Shown here piece by piece: positions 59,923-64,000 of a stretch of 64,000 nucleotides of DNA. Source of the stretch: Prevotella falsenii DSM 22864 = JCM 15124 (lineage in GTDB: Bacteria > Bacteroidota > Bacteroidia > Bacteroidales > Bacteroidaceae); contig NZ_BAJY01000008.1 of NCBI RefSeq assembly GCF_000613945.1, positions 36,328-100,327 on the forward strand, read 5' to 3'. The stretch's first letter is position 1, and the number at the start of each line of letters is the position of its first letter. The notes beneath the pieces were generated by a model. It was given only the letters and a program-made list of their open reading frames with translations, was not told the origin of the DNA and did not search any database. Position numbers and translations under genes: made by a program.

Positions 59923-60141
59923 ATGGCAAAACAAACCGCTATAGAGCAAGATGGAACAATTTTAGAAGCACTTTCTAATGCGATGTTCCGTGTAGAGTTG
60001 GAAAATGGTGTTGATATTACAGCACATATTTCTGGTAAGATGAGAATGCACTACATCAAGATTCTCCCTGGAGATAAGGTGAAAGTTGAGATGAGTCCAT
60101 ACGACTTGACAAAAGGCAGAATAGTTTTCAGATACAAATAA
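59923..60141 (+). CDS. infA: Translation initiation factor IF-1
   Basis: 72 residues starting [19 protein letters not shown], with the OB fold ending [11 protein letters not shown], the usual C-terminus. It occupies the A site during initiation. It lies 199 nt after secY, without a methionine aminopeptidase gene in between. Confidence 0.97.
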   Translation: MAKQTAIEQDGTILEALSNAMFRVELENGVDITAHISGKMRMHYIKILPGDKVKVEMSPYDLTKGRIVFRYK

Positions 60142-60153
60142 TAAAAACATAAA

Positions 60154-60270
60154 ATGAAGACAAGAGCATCATTAAAGAAACGTACAGCTGACTGCAAAAT
60201 TGTTCGTCGCAAAGGTCGCCTGTTCGTTATCAACAAGAAAAACCCTAAGTTTAAGTTACGTCAGGGTTAA
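60154..60270 (+). CDS. rpmJ: Ribosomal protein bL36, zinc-ligand-poor type
   Basis: 38 residues, translated directly from the sequence between infA and rpsM: it begins [17 protein letters not shown] and ends FKLRQG. The canonical protein carries three Cys and one His as zinc ligands; here only one (Cys14) remains, so zinc binding is unlikely. The position between infA and rpsM is the standard one. A promoter-like TAACTTTG (60315-60322) follows. Confidence 0.93.
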   Translation: MKTRASLKKRTADCKIVRRKGRLFVINKKNPKFKLRQG

Positions 60271-60314
60271 AAGTTAAAAAAGCGTAAACTTAATGTTGCT
60301 TAATAATAAATGAG

Positions 60315-60322
60315 TAACTTTG
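60315..60322 (+). promoter_or_regulatory. Internal promoter ahead of rpsM (alpha operon)
   Basis: TAACTTTG matches TAnnTTTG, 43 nt before rpsM. The -33 (GTTG 60295-60298) is at a short spacing of 16 nt, so strength is uncertain. It could drive rpsM-rpsK-rpsD-rpoA-rplQ separately. Confidence 0.5.
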
Positions 60323-60364
60323 CAAAGTTTATCGCAAACAAAAATTTTTAATTAATTACAATCA

Positions 60365-60745
60365 ATGGCAATAAGAATTGTTGGAGTAGATTTGCCCCAA
60401 GAAAAGCGTGGCGAAATCGCATTGACTTATATCTATGGTATAGGTCGAAGTAGTTCAGCAAAGATATTGGATATAGCAGGTATTGACCGCAACCTCAAGG
60501 TTAGCGAGTGGTCTGATGACCAAGCTGCTAAAATCCGTGAAATTATCGGCGCTGAATTCAAAGTAGAAGGTGATCTCCGTTCAGAGATTCAAATGAACAT
60601 TAAGCGTCTCATGGATATAGGTTGCTATCGTGGAGTTAGACATCGTAATGGTCTTCCTGTTCGTGGTCAGAGTACTAAGAATAATGCTCGCACCCGTAAG
60701 GGAAAGAAGAAGACTGTTGCTAATAAGAAGAAGGCTACTAAGTAA
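60365..60745 (+). CDS. rpsM: Ribosomal protein uS13
   Basis: 126 residues starting [20 protein letters not shown], with [22 protein letters not shown] at the basic C-terminus. It bridges the 30S head to the 50S central protuberance and contacts P-site tRNA. Confidence 0.97.
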   Translation: MAIRIVGVDLPQEKRGEIALTYIYGIGRSSSAKILDIAGIDRNLKVSEWSDDQAAKIREIIGAEFKVEGDLRSEIQMNIKRLMDIGCYRGVRHRNGLPVRGQSTKNNARTRKGKKKTVANKKKATK

Positions 60746-60829
60746 AATTTAGTTGAGAGTTGAAAGTTGCGAGTCTTTTATTGGGCTCATAAACTTAAAT
60801 ACTTAAAGCTTTTAGACTAAAAGAAAATT

Positions 60830-61219
60830 ATGGCAAAAAAAACAGCAACATCTAAGAAAAGAAACGTAAGAGTTGATGCACTTGGTCAGCTTCACGTGCA
60901 TAGTTCATTTAATAATATTATTGTATCTTTGACAAACAACGAAGGTCAGGTTATTTCATGGTCTTCAGCTGGTAAGATGGGATTCCGTGGTTCAAAGAAG
61001 AACACACCTTATGCTGCGCAGATGGCGGCAGAAGATTGTGCTAAAGTTGCTTTCGACCTCGGTTTGCGTAAAGTAAAGGCGTATGTTAAGGGTCCGGGTA
61101 ACGGTCGTGAGAGTGCAATTCGTGCTGTCAATACTGTTGGTATTCAGGTTACAGAGATTATCGATGTAACTCCACTGCCACACAATGGCTGTCGTCCTCC
61201 AAAACGTCGTCGTGTATAA
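60830..61219 (+). CDS. rpsK: Ribosomal protein uS11
   Basis: 129 residues, with [28 protein letters not shown] and the C-terminal [12 protein letters not shown]. It sits on the platform near the E site. It follows rpsM by 84 nt, an unusually long spacer for this operon, in which nothing else is seen. Confidence 0.97.
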   Translation: MAKKTATSKKRNVRVDALGQLHVHSSFNNIIVSLTNNEGQVISWSSAGKMGFRGSKKNTPYAAQMAAEDCAKVAFDLGLRKVKAYVKGPGNGRESAIRAVNTVGIQVTEIIDVTPLPHNGCRPPKRRRV

Positions 61220-61256
61220 TCACATCTTTTAACAATTTAAAGAATCAAATTTAATT

Positions 61257-61865
61257 ATGGCAAGATACATAGGTCCAAAATCTAGAATCGCACGCCGCTT
61301 TGGTGAGCCAATCTTCGGCGCAGATAAAGTGTTAGCTAAGAGAAATTTCCCTCCGGGTCAGCACGGTAATAATCGTCGTCGTAAGGTTTCTGAGTATGGT
61401 GCTCAGTTGGCTGAAAAGCAAAAGGCTAAATATACATACGGTGTTTTGGAGCGTCAGTTCCGTAATCTGTTCGATCGTGCAGCTAAAGCAAGTGGTATTA
61501 CAGGTGAGGTGCTTTTGCAGAGTCTTGAGAGTCGTCTTGACAACGTAGTTTATCGCCTTGGTCTTGCACCTACCCGTGCAGCTGCTCGTCAGTTGGTTAG
61601 CCACAAGCACATTGTAGTAAATGGTAATGTTGTAAACATTGCTTCTTACGCAGTTAAGGCTGGTGATATTGTAGGTGTTCGCGAAAGAGCGAAGTCTCTT
61701 GAAGTAATTGAAGCAGCTTTGGCTGGTTTCAACCACAGCAAATATCCTTGGATAGAATGGGACGAAAACAGCAAGAGTGGTAAATTCCTTCACCAACCGG
61801 ACCGTGCGGATATTCCAGAGAACATTAAAGAGCAGTTAATCGTTGAGTTGTACTCTAAACAATAA
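61257..61865 (+). CDS. rpsD: Ribosomal protein uS4
   Basis: 202 residues with the usual RRFGEPIFG start and the S4 domain [20 protein letters not shown]. It lacks the N-terminal zinc-binding Cys set, as the C-minus type. In E. coli S4 represses the alpha operon. rpoA begins 14 nt later. Confidence 0.97.
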   Translation: MARYIGPKSRIARRFGEPIFGADKVLAKRNFPPGQHGNNRRRKVSEYGAQLAEKQKAKYTYGVLERQFRNLFDRAAKASGITGEVLLQSLESRLDNVVYRLGLAPTRAAARQLVSHKHIVVNGNVVNIASYAVKAGDIVGVRERAKSLEVIEAALAGFNHSKYPWIEWDENSKSGKFLHQPDRADIPENIKEQLIVELYSKQ

Positions 61866-61879
61866 AAATCATTAAATTA

Positions 61880-62878
61880 ATGGCGATATTAGCATTTCAA
61901 AAACCTGATAAAGTAGTGATGCTGGAGGCTAACGACCAATTCGGAAAGTTCGAATTTCGTCCGCTTGAGCCTGGCTTTGGAATTACCATTGGTAACTCTT
62001 TGCGCCGCATCCTTCTTTCGTCATTAGAAGGTTATGCTATCAACACTATCCGTATAGCTGGTGTTGAGCATGAATTTTCTACAGTTCCTGGCGTAAAGGA
62101 AGATGTTACCAACATCATTTTGAATCTCAAGCAAGTTCGATTCAAGCAAGTAGTAGAAGAATTCGAGAATGAGAAAGTTAGTATCACCGTAGAGAATTCA
62201 ACCGAATTCAAAGCAGGTGATATTGGTAAGTATCTGACTGGATTTGAAGTGTTAAATCCTGATTTGGTGATTTGTCATTTAGACTCAAAAGCTTCAATGC
62301 AGATAGATTTGACTATCAACAAGGGACGTGGCTACGTTTCTGCTGAAGAAAATCGTGAATTCTGCACTGATGTAAATGTACTCCCAATCGATTCAATCTA
62401 CACCCCAATACGCAACGTAAAGTATTCAGTTGAGCCATATCGTGTTGAACAAAAGACCGATTATGACAAACTTGTTATTGAAGTTGCAACAGACGGTTCT
62501 ATTCACCCTAAGGACGCACTTAAAGAGGCTGCGAAAATCCTTATCTATCACTTCATGTTGTTTTCTGACGAAAAGATTATGTTGGAAAATCCTGATCAGG
62601 AAGGCAATCAAGAGTTCGATGAGGAAGTATTGCATATGCGTCAGTTGCTTAAGACCAAGCTTACTGACTCAACCCTCAACCTTAGTGTTCGTGCACTCAA
62701 TTGCTTGAAGGCAGCTGATGTAGAAACACTTGGCGATCTTGTTCAGTACAACAAGACCGACCTCTTGAAGTTCCGCAACTTTGGTAAGAAATCGCTTTCA
62801 GAGCTTGATGATTTGCTCGAGAGTCTGAATCTAACGTTTGGAACCGATATTACAAAGTATAAATTGGACAGAGAATAA
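61880..62878 (+). CDS. rpoA: RNA polymerase alpha subunit
   Basis: 332 residues. The N-terminal assembly domain ([24 protein letters not shown]) and the C-terminal helix-hairpin-helix domain ([16 protein letters not shown], then [14 protein letters not shown]) are both present. It dimerises and anchors the polymerase core. rplQ follows after a hairpin-containing 75-nt spacer. Confidence 0.98.
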   Translation: MAILAFQKPDKVVMLEANDQFGKFEFRPLEPGFGITIGNSLRRILLSSLEGYAINTIRIAGVEHEFSTVPGVKEDVTNIILNLKQVRFKQVVEEFENEKVSITVENSTEFKAGDIGKYLTGFEVLNPDLVICHLDSKASMQIDLTINKGRGYVSAEENREFCTDVNVLPIDSIYTPIRNVKYSVEPYRVEQKTDYDKLVIEVATDGSIHPKDALKEAAKILIYHFMLFSDEKIMLENPDQEGNQEFDEEVLHMRQLLKTKLTDSTLNLSVRALNCLKAADVETLGDLVQYNKTDLLKFRNFGKKSLSELDDLLESLNLTFGTDITKYKLDRE

Positions 62879-62880
62879 GT

Positions 62881-62918
62881 TAATGTGTGAACTTGCTGTT
62901 AGCGAGTTCACAACATTA
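62881..62918 (+). promoter_or_regulatory. Hairpin between rpoA and rplQ
   Basis: TAATGTGTGAACT (62881-62893) pairs with AGTTCACAACATTA (62905-62918) except for one bulged base. No T-run follows. It may modulate rplQ relative to rpoA. Confidence 0.5.
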
Positions 62919-62953
62919 AAACTATTTTAGTAGTTCACAATAAGAAAAATAAA

Positions 62954-63451
62954 ATGAGACATAATAAAAAATTCAACCATTTAGGTCGTACTGCAAGTCA
63001 TCGCAGTGCTATGCTTTCAAACATGGCAATCTCTTTGATTAAGCACAAAAGAATCACTACGACCCTCGCAAAGGCTAAGGCTTTGAAGAAGTTCGTTGAG
63101 CCTCTTATTACACGTGCAAAAGACGATACAACCAACTCACGTCGTGTTGTGTTCCGTTATTTGCAGGATAAGGAAGCTGTAACCGAATTGTTCAAGGAAA
63201 TTTCAGTAAAGGTAGGCGACCGTCCGGGTGGTTACACTCGTGTTATCAAACTTGGTTTGCGTAAAGGTGACGCTGCTCCAATAGCTTTTATCGAGTTGGT
63301 TGATTACGATGAGAATATGGCTAAGACTCCTAAGGCAGAAGCTAAGAAGACACGTCGTAGCCGTCGTTCTACAAAGAAAGTTGAAGCAGAAGCAGCTGTA
63401 ACAGAAGCACCTGCAACAGAAAATGCTGCAGAAGAAGCAAAGGCTGAATAA
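62954..63451 (+). CDS. rplQ: Ribosomal protein bL17 with extended C-terminus
   Basis: 165 residues. The first 120 are standard bL17 ([20 protein letters not shown] and following). The last 45 are a low-complexity tail rich in Lys, Ala, Glu and Arg ([20 protein letters not shown]), which is common in this phylum. It ends the ribosomal run. Confidence 0.95.
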   Translation: MRHNKKFNHLGRTASHRSAMLSNMAISLIKHKRITTTLAKAKALKKFVEPLITRAKDDTTNSRRVVFRYLQDKEAVTELFKEISVKVGDRPGGYTRVIKLGLRKGDAAPIAFIELVDYDENMAKTPKAEAKKTRRSRRSTKKVEAEAAVTEAPATENAAEEAKAE

Positions 63452-63478
63452 ACTTTGTAAACTATATCTTTATAATGT

Positions 63479-63518
63479 AAGCAGATATATCCTTATGGGT
63501 GTATCTGCTTTTTATTTT
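63479..63518 (+). terminator. Terminator of the ribosomal operon
   Basis: AAGCAGATA (63479-63487) pairs with TATCTGCTT (63502-63510), with additional weaker pairing inside, followed by TTTATTTT. It is 28 nt after rplQ. Confidence 0.88.
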
Positions 63519-63809
63519 AGTATAACGTAAGTTTAGGCGTAATGAACATTTGATAGGCAGCAATTCCAGCATAAAAATGTGTATTATTGCTGTCCGGTAA
63601 AAACTGATAGAAAGTTCTACAAACCTTTATTTATCGGCGTTACATGCACATATATCCAATAGGGGGCTTACTTTTTGTTTCAAATAGTAACAGTTACTAA
63701 AAACTCTTATTTGAAAGAAATTGGGGTGTACATTCCAAATCGAAATGCAATAAACAGCCACGTTTCATAGATTAGAAACTATGAAAAGACCGCAGGTTTG
63801 TCCCGTGGC

Positions 63810-63826
63810 CGGGGCGCGTAGCCCCG
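63810..63826. other. GC-rich perfect hairpin
   Basis: CGGGGC (63810-63815) and GCCCCG (63821-63826) flank a GCGTA loop, in a locally GC-rich stretch (about 63791-63841) quite unlike its AT-rich surroundings. GCCGG (63808-63812) and CCGGC (63837-63841) offer an alternative outer pairing. Confidence 0.55.
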
Positions 63827-63862
63827 AAGAGCGATACCGGCAATACAAAAAAGGAGCCCTTT

Positions 63863-63893
63863 TTTGTGGACTCCCTAAGATTAATTATCTTTG
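63863..63893 (+). promoter_or_regulatory. Consensus promoter immediately before the transposase
   Basis: TTTG (63863-63866), a 19-nt spacer and TATCTTTG (63886-63893) match the Bacteroidota promoter. The ATG at 63901 is only 7 nt past the -10. Confidence 0.75.
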
Positions 63894-63900
63894 TATTGTT

Positions 63901-64000
63901 ATGTATAAACAATTAACCTCGGAGCAAAGGTCGCAAATTTTTGCCTTACTCCAAAGAAAAAGTCCAAGAAAAGAGATTGCTCATATTGTGTGCATCAGTT
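63901..64000 (+). CDS. IS30-type transposase, N-terminal fragment (cut by window end)
   Basis: The ATG at 63901 opens a frame of 33 codons to the window edge: MYKQLTSEQRSQIFALLQRK followed by SPRKEIAHIVCIS. This is the helix-turn-helix N-terminus typical of IS30 family transposases (YKQLTSEQRY...IxxLLQRxxS). The DDE catalytic domain is outside the window, so intactness cannot be judged. A consensus promoter lies directly in front. Confidence 0.8.
   Translation, partial: MYKQLTSEQRSQIFALLQRKSPRKEIAHIVCIS

Larger units (their letters stand above)
63452..63900. other. Region downstream of rplQ and left end of an IS element
   Basis: It holds the operon terminator (63479-63518), a GC-rich hairpin (63810-63826) and a promoter (63863-63893) directly before the transposase. 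The left terminus of the insertion sequence must lie between about 63530 and 63860 but no inverted repeat could be fixed because the right end is outside the window. Confidence 0.6.

Noticed and set aside
63523..63543. Another end of the inverted-repeat family after rplQ
   Set aside because: AACGTAAGTTTAGGCGTAAT resembles the AACGTGAGTTCGG end but has several mismatches and no partner nearby.

Overview
The window comes from a Bacteroidota chromosome, most likely a Prevotella-type (oral Bacteroidales) genome. Three things point there. Promoters follow the Bacteroidota form (TTTG or CTTG, about 20 nt, TAnnTTTG). Several secreted proteins end in the C-terminal sorting domain of type IX secretion (T9SS). 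The rpsU-xerC-raiA-tRNA-tuf-tRNA(Trp)-secE-nusG-rplKAJL-rpoBC order and the long S10/spc/alpha ribosomal cluster also fit. Species-level assignment is inference only.

Layout. Positions 1-25 kb are mostly accessory or house-keeping genes, largely on the minus strand: a permuted NlpC/P60-type lipoprotein cut by the window edge, a zinc-ribbon membrane protein, malate dehydrogenase, a broken DUF2284 gene, an M15-like lipoprotein (DUF5715), a DNA-alkyl repair methyltransferase (ogt), a two-gene type II restriction-modification system, a four-gene operon of T9SS cargo (two Omp28-like proteins and two giant FN3/cleaved-adhesin-type proteins), a Xaa-Pro aminopeptidase followed by a frameshifted tricorn-like S41 protease, and a frameshifted serine hydrolase lipoprotein. 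Positions 25-40 kb hold rpsU, xerC, raiA, five tRNAs, tuf, secE, nusG, rplKAJL and rpoBC. Positions 40-45.5 kb are a second accessory island: an S51 peptidase, a leucine-rich-repeat T9SS protein, a DUF3467 protein and an unknown lipoprotein. Positions 45.5-63.5 kb are an uninterrupted plus-strand run of 28 ribosomal protein genes with fusA, secY, infA and rpoA. The window ends in the first 33 codons of an IS30-type transposase.

Working together. The core block makes the transcription and translation machinery and is punctuated by strong intercistronic hairpins (rplL/rpoB, tuf/tRNA-Trp, rpsL/rpsG, fusA/rpsJ, rpsN/rpsH, secY/infA, rpoA/rplQ), some of which look like terminators or control sites. 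The accessory genes encode envelope proteases, secreted repeat proteins and DNA defence or repair.

The most unusual content is non-coding. There are four arrays of exact 22-nt iterated near-palindromes (CAAAA-N7-TTTTG) in intergenic regions at 23.3, 39.9, 43.3 and 45.0 kb. There is also a family of small elements bounded by 18-19 bp inverted repeats (2.6 kb and 43.0-43.55 kb), and a double palindrome at 7.1 kb. Four separate single-base losses break three accessory genes, while no core gene is disrupted.
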